Source: JAUWQU01 sp964605095 | Lineage (GTDB): Bacteria > Planctomycetota > Phycisphaerae > SM23-33 | Length of the DNA stretch: 18,230 nt | Assembly (NCBI GenBank): GCA_964605095.1 | Contig: CAZSBS010000073.1 | Location: 1-18,230, forward strand | Reading direction: 5' to 3' | In this document: piece after piece, positions 8,015-15,753 of the stretch | How the letters are laid out: each line of letters starts with the position of its first letter | Position numbering within the stretch: position 1 is the first letter of the stretch | Position numbers and translations under genes: made by a program | Notes under the pieces: model-generated | Databases searched by the model: none | What the model saw: only the letters and a program-made list of their open reading frames with translations | What the model was told of the DNA's origin: nothing

Positions 8015-8027
8015 CACCGGCCGGTGA
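8014..8027. promoter_or_regulatory. Perfect 14-bp palindrome, possible operator
   Basis: TCACCGGCCGGTGA is a perfect inverted repeat with no spacer, about 120 bases before the lipoprotein gene. Its size and symmetry suit a dimeric repressor, but I do not recognise it as the site of a named regulator. No regulator gene is visible in the window. Confidence 0.35.
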
Positions 8028-8043
8028 TGCGGCGAGACCGCCG

Positions 8044-8092
8044 TTCCGGGTTTCGGGTTTCGGGTTCCGGGTTCCGGGTTCCGGGTTCCGGT
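8044..8092. repeat. Heptamer tandem repeat (TTCCGGG)7
   Basis: Seven consecutive 7-base units run from 8044 to 8092: TTCCGGG or the variant TTTCGGG, with the last unit ending in T. The tract is non-coding and lies in the expected 5' leader of the lipoprotein gene. Copy number in such tracts can vary by slippage. Confidence 0.9.
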
Positions 8093-8148
8093 TGTCGCCT
8101 GGTTCCGGTTGCAAGGTTACATTGTTCTAGCCATGAAAGGATTTGGCC

Positions 8149-9255
8149 ATGTTCAAGAAGATGCGAACTGTTCTGAAAGGTGTTCTTCCTCTGGCGATGT
8201 TGTTGGCGGCGGCTGGGCTGGGCGGGTGCGACTTTGGGGGCGGCATGGTGGGGGCGACGGGGCTGGCGAAGTACAGACCGACGCTGCTGTTTTCCCTGCC
8301 GGAGGCTTGCAACACGCCGGATGGGACGACGCTCGACGACAAGACGGGCATAATCTACCTGTCGTGCCCGAACTTCAACGACGCCAACTTCCCGGCCGTG
8401 ATGATGCAGATCTCGCCGGAGAACAAGATGACGGCGCTGTGCGCGCTGCCGGTTAGCCCGAAGACCAAGAAGGTTGGGCCTATGGGCGTGGACATCGGCC
8501 CGGACGGCAACCTTTACGTGGCTGACAACCAGTACTTCGCCGACCCGAATCACTGCTCTCGGCTGCTGCGGATCAACATGAAAGACGGCAAGGCGACGGG
8601 CGTGGAGGTTATGGTTGACGGCCTGAATCTGTCCAACGCGGTGATCTGGCGTGGCGACCGGGTGTACGTAAGCGACACGTCCTTCGACCTCAAGGGCGAG
8701 TACGGCGCGGGCGGCATCTGGTGCTTCACGCTGGACGAGCTGAACAAGGGCCCGGTCAAGGTCGCCTCGGCGGACAAGGACCCGCACGTGCTGGTCAAGA
8801 TCAACGCCATCAAGGGCCGGGGCAGCGGCAACGCCGGGGCCGACGGGATGACGTTCGACGACGATGGCAATCTCTACACCGGCAACTTTGGCGACGGCGT
8901 GATGTACAAGATCACCTTCAATGCCGACCGCTCGCTGAAGAGCTGCAACGTGTTCCTCAAGGACCCGAGCATGCTCAGTTGCGACGGGATCTTCTATCGC
9001 GCGGCCGACAAGAAGATCTACATCGCCGACAGCTTGGCCAACTCGGTCAAGCGCGTCAGCCTGACCGGCAAGCTGGAGAACCTTTGGGAGAACGGCGACT
9101 GCACGGGCGTCGGCAGCGAACTGGACCAGCCCTGCGAGGTAATCGTTCGCGGCAACGACCTGATCGTGATCGATTTCGACATGCCCTTCCCGGGCCTGCG
9201 GAACACCAAGTACGACAAGCCCCACACGATCCACGTGATCAGGCTGGAGAAGTAA
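8149..9255 (+). CDS. Lipoprotein with SMP-30/NHL-type beta-propeller
   Basis: The product is a 368-residue exported lipoprotein. The signal segment (about 8-26) ends in the lipobox LGGC, with C27 as the predicted lipidated residue. The mature part has repeated propeller strands: GPDGNLYVADNQ (118-128), DRVYVSDT, DDDGNLYTGNFGDG (237-250) and KKIYIADSLANSVKRV (288-303). This resembles the SMP-30/gluconolactonase/LRE-like group; N163 and D279 sit where that family has metal ligands, but its N-terminal glutamate motif is not obvious, so lactonase activity is unproven. The ATG at 8149 is preceded by GAAAGG at 8-nt spacing; a TTG two codons earlier is less likely. The stop overlaps the next gene's start (TAATG), so the two genes are coupled. 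By context it may act on, or sense, a sugar released by the GH95 enzyme, or bind a ligand. Confidence 0.8.
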   Translation: MFKKMRTVLKGVLPLAMLLAAAGLGGCDFGGGMVGATGLAKYRPTLLFSLPEACNTPDGTTLDDKTGIIYLSCPNFNDANFPAVMMQISPENKMTALCALPVSPKTKKVGPMGVDIGPDGNLYVADNQYFADPNHCSRLLRINMKDGKATGVEVMVDGLNLSNAVIWRGDRVYVSDTSFDLKGEYGAGGIWCFTLDELNKGPVKVASADKDPHVLVKINAIKGRGSGNAGADGMTFDDDGNLYTGNFGDGVMYKITFNADRSLKSCNVFLKDPSMLSCDGIFYRAADKKIYIADSLANSVKRVSLTGKLENLWENGDCTGVGSELDQPCEVIVRGNDLIVIDFDMPFPGLRNTKYDKPHTIHVIRLEK

Positions 9256-11681
9256 TGTTCAAGACAAGTTTGATGACCCGCGCACTGGCTGGGGCCGCGA
9301 TGGCGGCGGCTCTGGCCGGGGCGGCGATTGCGGCGGAGGCCGAGGCGGGCGGCGAGTCTCGGGCGAACACCCTGATGTGGTATCGCCAGCCGGCTCGCAC
9401 GTGGTCGGAGTCCATGCCCGTGGGCAACGGGCGGCTTGGGGCGATGGTCTGGGGCAAGGTCTCCGACGAGATCATCCACCTCAATGAGGACACCCTCTGG
9501 TCCGCCGGGCCTTACTCGCAGTGCAACCCCGCCGGCGGAAAGCACATTGCCGAAGTCCGCCGGCTGGTACTGGCCAGGAAGTACGCCGAGGCCGAGGCTC
9601 TGTTCCAGCGCGAGGTGATGGGCAAGCCCGCCGAGCAGATGAAGTACCAGCCGCTGGGCGACCTGCTGCTGAGCTTCCCATTCGCGCCGGTGATAACCGA
9701 CTACCGCCGCGAGTTGGACTTGGACACGGCAATCGCCAGGGTCGAGTACCGCGCCGGCGGCGTCAAGTACACGCGGGAGGTCTTCGCAAGCCCAATCGAC
9801 CAGGTCATCGTCGTTCGCATCTCGGCCGACAAGCCGGGCGCGGTCGAACTGACCGTCAGACTGGCGGGCAGGACGAACCTCCGGAAGCCGTCCGGCGAGT
9901 CGTTCTCGGTCGAGCGGCTCAAGGGCAGGGGCGAGGGGCTGGTCCTCAAGGGCCGCAATTGCGACGACCACGGCGTGGCCGGCGCCCTGACTTACGAGGC
10001 TCGGCTCAAGGTCATCCGCGAGGGCGGCTCAGCCCGAACCGAGGAAGCCGGGCAGGGCCAGCAGATCCACATTCGCGGGGCCGACGCCGTGACGCTGCTG
10101 ATCGCGGCGGCAACGAGTTTCGTGAATTATCATGACGTGAGCGCCGACCCGGCCGAGCGGGCTGAGCGGCATCTGGTGGCCGCGGCCGGCAAGAGCTACC
10201 AGCAGCTTCGCGACGCGGCAGCCGCTGAGCACCGGCGGCTTTTTAGGCGCGTGGAGGTCGCCATGACGGCGACGGCGGACTCCCAGCGGCCTACGGATGA
10301 GCGGCTGAGCGAGTTCGATAAGTCCGACGACCCGCAGCTTGCCGCCCTGATCTACCAGTACGGGCGGTACATGCTGATTTGCAGCTCGCGCCCGGGCACT
10401 CAGCCGGCAAACTTGCAGGGGATATGGAACCCGAGGATGGACCCGTCGTGGGAGAGCAAGTACACCACGAACATCAACGCGGAGATGAACTACTGGCCGG
10501 CGGAGTCGGGCAACCTTGCCGAGTGCGTCGAGCCTCTTGAGGGGCTGATCCGCGACGTCGCGGGCGGGCCTGGCATCGAGGTTGCCCGCAAGGAATACAA
10601 CGCCGGCGGGTGGGTGCTGCACCAGAACACCGACATCTGGCGGGCGGCCGCACCGATGGACGGGAGTTTCTGGGGCACCTGGGCCATGGGCGGCGCCTGG
10701 CTGTGCTCGCACCTGTGGGAGCACTACCTCTACGACCCCAACGAGGCGTACCTGCGGAAGGTGTACCCGCTGCTCAAAGGCTCGGCCGAGTTCTTCCTCG
10801 ACACGCTCGTGGAGGAACCGGAGCACAAGTGGCTGGTGACCTGCCCGTCCAACTCGCCGGAAAACGGGCCGCGCCGCGAGGACCTCTCCGACAGGAACGA
10901 CCCGAACCTGCCGCGGGGCACGAGCATCTGTGCCGGCGCGACCATGGACATGCAGATTCTGCGCAGCCTGTTCGGCAGTTGCATCGAGGCGTCGGATGTC
11001 CTTGGCGTCGACGCGGACTTCCGCAAGAAGGTCGCCGCCGCCCGTGCGAGGCTGGCGCCAAACCAGATCGGCAAGTTGGGCCAGTTGCAGGAGTGGCTGG
11101 AAGACTGGGACAACCCCAAGGACCGTCACCGGCACATCTCGCACCTCTGGGGCATGTATCCGGGCAACGAGATTTCCGTCGCGGGCACGCCCGAGTTGGC
11201 CAAGGCGGTGGCCAAGTCGCTGGAGTTTCGCGGCGAGGGCAGCACGGGGTTCGGCTCGACCTGGCAGATGTGCCTGTGGGCGCGGATGTTCGACGGCCAG
11301 ACCGCTTTTGACCGGCTGGTCGTTGAAGTGAAGAAGTTCACGCACCCGAACCTCTGGGGAGACTGCTACGGCTCGCCGCAGATGGACAGTTCGCAGGGCG
11401 CCTCGGCCGGAATCGCCGAGATGCTCCTGCAATCGCAGGAAGGATGCATTCACCTGCTGCCGGCGCTGCCGACGGCCTGGCCTGACGGGCACGTGAAGGG
11501 CATGCGCGCCAGGGGCGGCTTCGAGGTGGACTTTGCCTGGAAGGCGGGCAAGTTGACCGGGGCGGCCATCCGCTCGAAATACGGCCGGGCTTGCCGGGTG
11601 CGCTACGGCGACAAAACTGTAAACCTGAGCATAAAGCCCGGCGAGGGCTGCGAGTTGGACTCGCTGTTGGCGCGGCACTAA
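9255..11681 (+). CDS. Secreted GH95-family alpha-L-fucosidase-like glycoside hydrolase
   Basis: The 808-residue product has the usual length and order of GH95, an inverting family of alpha-1,2-L-fucosidases that also includes alpha-L-galactosidases. A signal peptide (about 1-27) precedes an N-terminal beta-sandwich opening with the family signature WSESMPVGNGRLGAMVWG (50-67) and NEDTLWSAGP (77-86). The (alpha/alpha)6 barrel carries the expected catalytic set: N406 and N408 in YTTNINAEMNYW, the acid E536 in CPSNSPENG, and D711 in PQMDSSQGASAG. GGWVLHQNTDIWR (451-463) and HRHISHLWGMYPG (624-636) are further family blocks. I recall QIDGNFG as the common form around the catalytic Asp and HHNTD at the second block; here they are QMDSSQG and HQNTD, so substrate range may differ. 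The ATG shares TAATG with the upstream lipoprotein stop, behind GGAGA. The likely role is removing fucose or L-galactose from glycans outside the cytoplasm. Confidence 0.9.
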   Translation: MFKTSLMTRALAGAAMAAALAGAAIAAEAEAGGESRANTLMWYRQPARTWSESMPVGNGRLGAMVWGKVSDEIIHLNEDTLWSAGPYSQCNPAGGKHIAEVRRLVLARKYAEAEALFQREVMGKPAEQMKYQPLGDLLLSFPFAPVITDYRRELDLDTAIARVEYRAGGVKYTREVFASPIDQVIVVRISADKPGAVELTVRLAGRTNLRKPSGESFSVERLKGRGEGLVLKGRNCDDHGVAGALTYEARLKVIREGGSARTEEAGQGQQIHIRGADAVTLLIAAATSFVNYHDVSADPAERAERHLVAAAGKSYQQLRDAAAAEHRRLFRRVEVAMTATADSQRPTDERLSEFDKSDDPQLAALIYQYGRYMLICSSRPGTQPANLQGIWNPRMDPSWESKYTTNINAEMNYWPAESGNLAECVEPLEGLIRDVAGGPGIEVARKEYNAGGWVLHQNTDIWRAAAPMDGSFWGTWAMGGAWLCSHLWEHYLYDPNEAYLRKVYPLLKGSAEFFLDTLVEEPEHKWLVTCPSNSPENGPRREDLSDRNDPNLPRGTSICAGATMDMQILRSLFGSCIEASDVLGVDADFRKKVAAARARLAPNQIGKLGQLQEWLEDWDNPKDRHRHISHLWGMYPGNEISVAGTPELAKAVAKSLEFRGEGSTGFGSTWQMCLWARMFDGQTAFDRLVVEVKKFTHPNLWGDCYGSPQMDSSQGASAGIAEMLLQSQEGCIHLLPALPTAWPDGHVKGMRARGGFEVDFAWKAGKLTGAAIRSKYGRACRVRYGDKTVNLSIKPGEGCELDSLLARH

Positions 11682-11719
11682 TTCGCCGCCCATGAACCGG
11701 ACCTCGCGCGGCCGGTAAA

Positions 11720-11742
11720 CGTCGGGCACCATTTGCCCGACG
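11720..11742. repeat. 9-bp perfect hairpin between GH95 gene and ABC operon
   Basis: CGTCGGGCA (11720-11728) pairs perfectly with TGCCCGACG (11734-11742) around a CCATT loop. It lies 38 bases past the GH95 stop and has no following T-run. It could terminate or protect the upstream mRNA, or serve as an operator for the transporter genes. Confidence 0.5.
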
Positions 11743-11757
11743 CCGGCGGATTGGCTC

Positions 11758-11786
11758 TGGACTCCGGCCGGCCGCGGGTGTATATG
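11758..11786 (+). promoter_or_regulatory. Weak candidate promoter of the sugar ABC operon
   Basis: TGGACT (11758-11763) and TATATG (11781-11786), spaced by 17 bases, each match consensus at 4 of 6. The predicted start near 11793 leaves a 30-nt leader before the next ATG, and the site is just downstream of the hairpin. Low confidence on sequence alone. Confidence 0.3.
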
Positions 11787-11822
11787 AAGGCCTGAACCCT
11801 TGTCAGGAATAAGGAGACAATC

Positions 11823-12902
11823 ATGAAGAGTTCTCTGAGGATCGTCGGGCTGTTGGTCGTATCGGCCGCCGTCGTTGTTTCGGCTGTGGTCGTCGGGTGC
11901 CAGAACAAGAGCGGCTCGTCCGGGGCCGAGCCGATCGTCTGGTACGGCATGATGCCGCATCCGTACATCACCGAGGTTCAGCAGGGCGTCGAGGCCAGCG
12001 CGAAGGACAACGACGTCAAGGTTCTCACGTTCGTCGGGCAGGAGTGGACGCAGAACGACGAGAACACCAACATCAGGGCACTGTCGACCCAGAATCACAA
12101 GGCGTTCAGCATTTACCCGGGTGACCCGGCCGGGGCCAACGGGTTGTTCAAGCAGCTCAAGGACCACGGGCAGATTGTCGTGGCTTACGGGGCCGAGCCG
12201 AGCCTGCCGACGCCCGCGGCGTTCACCGTGGCGACCGACATCAAGGGCGCCGCGATGGTTGCGGCCGAGGCGCTCATCAAGATGATGGGCGAGAAGGGCA
12301 ACATCCTCAACGTCCTTGAGACGGTTACCGACATCAACACCAAGAAGCGTGACGACGGCATCAAGGAGGTGGTCGCCAAGTACCCGAACGTGAAGATAAT
12401 CCAGACCATCTCCGACATGACCCAGGAGAGCGTGGCCAAGGAAAGGATTCAGAGCGCCCTGGCGGCGCGGGGCGCGGAGATCGACGGCATCATCACGACG
12501 GGCTATAACCCGACGATCGCGGCGGCGGCGATTCTGACCGAGTGGCACAAGACCCCCAGCCACAAGCGGATTCGCTACATCGGCATCGACACGGGTCCGA
12601 CGGTCATCAAGGCCATCCGCGACGGTTCGATCGACGCGACTGTCGCCCAGAACCCCTTTGGGCACGGCTACATCAGCACCATGATCCTGAAGATGATGCT
12701 CGACGGCTGGAAGCCCGTGAAGGACTACCAGTTTATCAACGCCGGCATTGTGGTGATCACAAAGGACAACGTGGACACTTATGCCAAGGACGTCCGAAAG
12801 ATCACGGACGGCATCGTGGCGGAACTCAAGACAAAGTACCTGACGTCCCCGGCCGCCGCGGCTATCACGGCAGCGCCGGCCACGACTCAGCCGGCGAAGT
12901 AG
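11823..12902 (+). CDS. Sugar ABC transporter substrate-binding lipoprotein
   Basis: A 359-residue type I periplasmic sugar-binding protein (ribose/galactose-binding, LacI-like fold). An N-terminal hydrophobic segment ends in VVVGC, with C26 as the predicted lipidated cysteine. The first lobe starts IVWYGMMPHPYITEVQQGVE, with later blocks YPGDPAGANGLFKQLKD, EKGNILNVLETVTD, DGIITTGYNP, RYIGIDTGPTVIKAIRDG and VAQNPFGHGYISTMI typical of this fold. The final 18 or so residues are a low-complexity Ala/Pro/Thr tail. The start is well supported by AAGGAGA (11811-11817) five bases before the ATG. ATPase and permease genes follow on the same strand. The ligand is not readable from sequence; a pentose, hexose or deoxysugar released by the nearby GH95 enzyme is the contextual guess. 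I see no frameshift or truncation. Confidence 0.9.
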   Translation: MKSSLRIVGLLVVSAAVVVSAVVVGCQNKSGSSGAEPIVWYGMMPHPYITEVQQGVEASAKDNDVKVLTFVGQEWTQNDENTNIRALSTQNHKAFSIYPGDPAGANGLFKQLKDHGQIVVAYGAEPSLPTPAAFTVATDIKGAAMVAAEALIKMMGEKGNILNVLETVTDINTKKRDDGIKEVVAKYPNVKIIQTISDMTQESVAKERIQSALAARGAEIDGIITTGYNPTIAAAAILTEWHKTPSHKRIRYIGIDTGPTVIKAIRDGSIDATVAQNPFGHGYISTMILKMMLDGWKPVKDYQFINAGIVVITKDNVDTYAKDVRKITDGIVAELKTKYLTSPAAAAITAAPATTQPAK

Positions 12903-12961
12903 CATCCGCGCCACGCGGCACGGGCTTTAGGCGTTTCATACAGACAGAGTCGCAACCCGGC

Positions 12962-14470
12962 ATGCTCGAACTGAGGCACATAAGCAAGTCGTTTCCGGGC
13001 GTCCGGGCTTTGGACGACGTGAGCGTCACGTTCGCTCCCGGTGAGATCCACGCTCTTGTCGGCGAGAACGGCGCCGGCAAGAGCACGCTGATGAAGATCA
13101 TCTGCGGCATATACCAGGCCGACGCCGGGGAGGTTTTTCTCGACGGACAGGGAGTCCGCAGCCGGGACTACCGCCAGAGCCTCGCGGCCGGCATCGACAT
13201 CGTCCACCAGGAAATCCAGATTGTTCGCGAGAACACGGTGGCTGAGAGCATCATGCTCGACAAGCTCGTTACATACGGGCCGACGGGCATCATCAACTGG
13301 CGGGCGGTCAGCAAGCACGCCCGCAAGTATATGGACATGGTCGGTCTGGACGTGCCCCCGACGGCGCTGATGAAGGGCCTTAGCCCGGCCCAGAAACGCC
13401 TCACGCAGATCGCCCGTGCCCTGGCCTCCAACGCCCGCGTGATACTTTTGGACGAGCCGACCAGCACGCTGACCGAGCACGAGGCCCAGACGCTCTTCGG
13501 CATCCTGAACGACCTCAAGAAGACCGGCGTGGTGCTGGTCTTCGTCTCGCACAAGTTCGAGGAGGTCTTCGCCCTCTGCGACCGCGTGACGGTGCTTCGC
13601 GACGGCAGGCATATCGCGACGCGGCCAACGAGCGAGTTGACCCGTCCGGAGTTGATTCGCATGATGATCGGGCGGGAGTGCAAGGAGGACCATCTCGGGC
13701 GCGTCAACTTCAATCGCGACGTCGAGGTGCTGCGGGTCGAGGGCCTCACTCGCGCCGGCAAGATCGAGGATGTCTCCTTCAGCCTTCACGAGGGCGAGAT
13801 ACTCGGGCTTTACGGCCTGGTCGGCGCCGGGCGGACGGAGATGGCCCGCGTGCTTATCGGCGAGGACCGCATGGATGCCGGCAGGGTCATCGTCCGCGGT
13901 GAGCTTGCCCGGATACGTTCGATCTCCGACAGCCTTTATCGCTACCGGATCGGCTACCTTACGGAGAACCGCAAGGAAGAGGGCCTGCTGCTGAAGGACA
14001 CGGTCCGCGCGAACCTGACGATCGCGGTCTGGCCTCGCATGGTCAACAAGCTGACTCGCTGGATCAGCGCCCGGCAGGAGGATGACACCGCCCACGAGAT
14101 GGTCGACAGCCTTGAGATTCGCACTCCGGGCCTGGCCCAGATAGTCGAGAACCTCAGCGGCGGCAACCAGCAGAAGGTCAGCCTGGCCAAGTGGCTGGCG
14201 GCGGACTGCGACGTGCTGATAATAGACGAGCCGACGGTAGGCGTGGACGTGGGCGCCAAGGAGCAGATACATCGCCTCATCCACCGCCTGGCTGAGCGGG
14301 ACCGCAAGTCGATCATCCTGATTTCCTCGGACATGCCGGAGATCATCCGGCTGGCGAATCGGATCCTCGTCTTCCGCGACGGGCGGATCGTCAGCGAGGT
14401 AGACCACGTGGACAACCCGGCCAGAACCTACGATGAGATCAGCATGGCCATCGGAGAGCACTTGCAGTAA
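12962..14470 (+). CDS. Sugar ABC transporter ATP-binding protein (RbsA/MglA type)
   Basis: The 502-residue product has two fused ATPase domains, the hallmark of the ribose/galactose/xylose importer class. Domain 1 has Walker A GENGAGKST (34-42), a degenerate signature LSPAQKRLTQIARAL, and Walker B VILLDEPTSTL. Domain 2 has the family's modified P-loop GLVGAGRTE, an intact signature LSGGNQQKV and Walker B VLIIDEPTVGVDVG. This asymmetry is normal for the family. The start is the ATG of MLELRHISKSF. No clear Shine-Dalgarno is visible, and it lies 59 bases past the binding-protein stop, so the two are probably cotranscribed. The frame is open farther upstream, but that part overlaps the binding-protein gene and lacks homology. 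It energises uptake through the permease encoded 18 bases downstream. Confidence 0.95.
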   Translation: MLELRHISKSFPGVRALDDVSVTFAPGEIHALVGENGAGKSTLMKIICGIYQADAGEVFLDGQGVRSRDYRQSLAAGIDIVHQEIQIVRENTVAESIMLDKLVTYGPTGIINWRAVSKHARKYMDMVGLDVPPTALMKGLSPAQKRLTQIARALASNARVILLDEPTSTLTEHEAQTLFGILNDLKKTGVVLVFVSHKFEEVFALCDRVTVLRDGRHIATRPTSELTRPELIRMMIGRECKEDHLGRVNFNRDVEVLRVEGLTRAGKIEDVSFSLHEGEILGLYGLVGAGRTEMARVLIGEDRMDAGRVIVRGELARIRSISDSLYRYRIGYLTENRKEEGLLLKDTVRANLTIAVWPRMVNKLTRWISARQEDDTAHEMVDSLEIRTPGLAQIVENLSGGNQQKVSLAKWLAADCDVLIIDEPTVGVDVGAKEQIHRLIHRLAERDRKSIILISSDMPEIIRLANRILVFRDGRIVSEVDHVDNPARTYDEISMAIGEHLQ

Positions 14471-14488
14471 GCCCAAAGGAAAGACACC

Positions 14489-15544
14489 GTGAGCCGGACA
14501 CCCATAGCCAGATTGCAGTCGAGCCTTGAAAGGCGAGTTCTCATTCCCGGGCGCACCTGGGGGCTCATCGTCGCGACCGCCGTTTTGTTTAGCGTCATCG
14601 CGTATAATTCCAGCACAATCCTGAAGCCTTACACGATATTCACCATCTCCCGCCAGGTGGAGCAGTTCGTGCTGATAGCGCTGGCCCAGGCCGTCTGCCT
14701 GGTCGTCGGCGGGATGAACCTCTCGGTCGGCGGCATCGGGAGCCTGACCACCGTGGCCCTGGGTCTGAGCCTGGACAACTGGGGCATGCCGGCTTGGCTG
14801 GCCGTGCCGATCGCCCTGGCGGTCGGGGCGGCGTGCGGGCTGGTCAACGGCCTGCTTATCGCAAAGCTCAAGATCAACTCGTTCATCGTCACGATCTCGA
14901 CGATGTTCATCTTCATGGGCCTGCGGTCCGGCATATCCGGCGGCAGTCCCTATGCCGTTCCGGATTCGTTCACGATTGTGGGACAGGGCGGGATCGGGGG
15001 AGTGCAAGGGAACATTATCCCCTACGTTTTCCTGATAATGCTGGCCGTGCTGGGGGCGGTCGCCTACATGTACCGCAATACGGTTTTCGGGCGGCGCATG
15101 CTGGCCACGGGCGGCAACGAGGACGCGGCCAGGCTTTCGGGCATCCGCACCGGCAGCATGATTATCGGCGCCAACGTCCTGTCGGGACTCTTGGCGGCCC
15201 TGGCGGCCGTGCTGTACGCATCGGAGCTTGGCTCGGCTGCGCCGGAAACCGGCGACTCCTGGCTGCTCATCTCGTTCGCCGTCGCGATTATCGGCGGCAC
15301 GGGCCTGAACGGCGGGGTCATCTCGGCCCTGGGCATACTTATGGGCGGGATAATCTACACGCTCATCAATCACGGACTCGTCGAGATGAAGGCGAACTCG
15401 TACTACATGAAAGTCTACTTCGGCCTGCTTATCCTGCTGACCATCGCCGTTGACCGCGGGCGGGAGATATACGGCCAGCGCAAACGCCATACGCCCGACA
15501 CCGCCGCCGAGCCGGCCGAGCCCGCGGAACAGCATTCCGATTAA
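14489..15544 (+). CDS. Sugar ABC transporter permease (RbsC type)
   Basis: A 351-residue integral membrane protein of the branched-chain amino acid/ribose permease superfamily. Many hydrophobic helices are visible, for example WGLIVATAVLFSVIAY, the block FVLIALAQAVCLVVGGMNLSVG with the family's loop motif GGMNLSVGG, and AVAIIGGTGLNGGVISALG near the C terminus. NTVFGRRMLATGGNEDAARLSGI matches the cytoplasmic loop that contacts the ATPase. Such permeases dimerise in the inner membrane. The GTG start is supported by AAAGGA (14475-14480) eight bases upstream; there is no upstream gene overlap, only an 18-bp gap after the ATPase stop. The C-terminal tail is polar and Ala/Glu/Pro-rich. It is the last gene of the transporter operon; a strong hairpin follows 27 bases after the stop. 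Confidence 0.94.
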   Translation: MSRTPIARLQSSLERRVLIPGRTWGLIVATAVLFSVIAYNSSTILKPYTIFTISRQVEQFVLIALAQAVCLVVGGMNLSVGGIGSLTTVALGLSLDNWGMPAWLAVPIALAVGAACGLVNGLLIAKLKINSFIVTISTMFIFMGLRSGISGGSPYAVPDSFTIVGQGGIGGVQGNIIPYVFLIMLAVLGAVAYMYRNTVFGRRMLATGGNEDAARLSGIRTGSMIIGANVLSGLLAALAAVLYASELGSAAPETGDSWLLISFAVAIIGGTGLNGGVISALGILMGGIIYTLINHGLVEMKANSYYMKVYFGLLILLTIAVDRGREIYGQRKRHTPDTAAEPAEPAEQHSD

Positions 15545-15571
15545 CGAGAGCATCCGTCATTCAGAATGATC

Positions 15572-15609
15572 GGGTGCCGTGGTTCCGGCAGGCAGGAACC
15601 ACGGCGCCC
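15572..15609. terminator. Strong 15-bp hairpin after the ABC operon, without U-tract
   Basis: Positions 15572-15586 pair with 15595-15609: 15 bp, one G-U pair, 8-nt loop. It begins GGGTGCCGTGG and closes CCACGGCGCCC. The following bases are ATTGCACGG, so there is no T-run for classic termination. It may still end or stabilise the transporter mRNA, or be a dispersed repeat. A small palindrome TCATTC-A-GAATGA lies just before it (15557-15569). Confidence 0.55.
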
Positions 15610-15753
15610 ATTGCACGGAATTATCGGACACCCTCGATGCCTCGCCCGCTCTTGCGCCCACGGGGGACACAGCCGGAACTTCATGCCATTGGAGTTGTTG
15701 GACTCTTGGTGATCGATGGTTGTAGTCCGACGTTCCGATTGGCGATGTTCCTT

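Noticed and set aside
8721..9254. Long upstream extension of the GH95 reading frame
   Set aside because: It is a shadow of the lipoprotein gene in another frame; the ATG at 9255 has GGAGA upstream and gives a signal peptide.
10029..15553. Very long minus-strand open frames (10029-12914 and 12887-15553), and a shorter one at 8014-9234
   Set aside because: They lie opposite GH95, ABC transporter and propeller genes with clear homology on plus; high GC in third codon positions keeps the antisense frame open.
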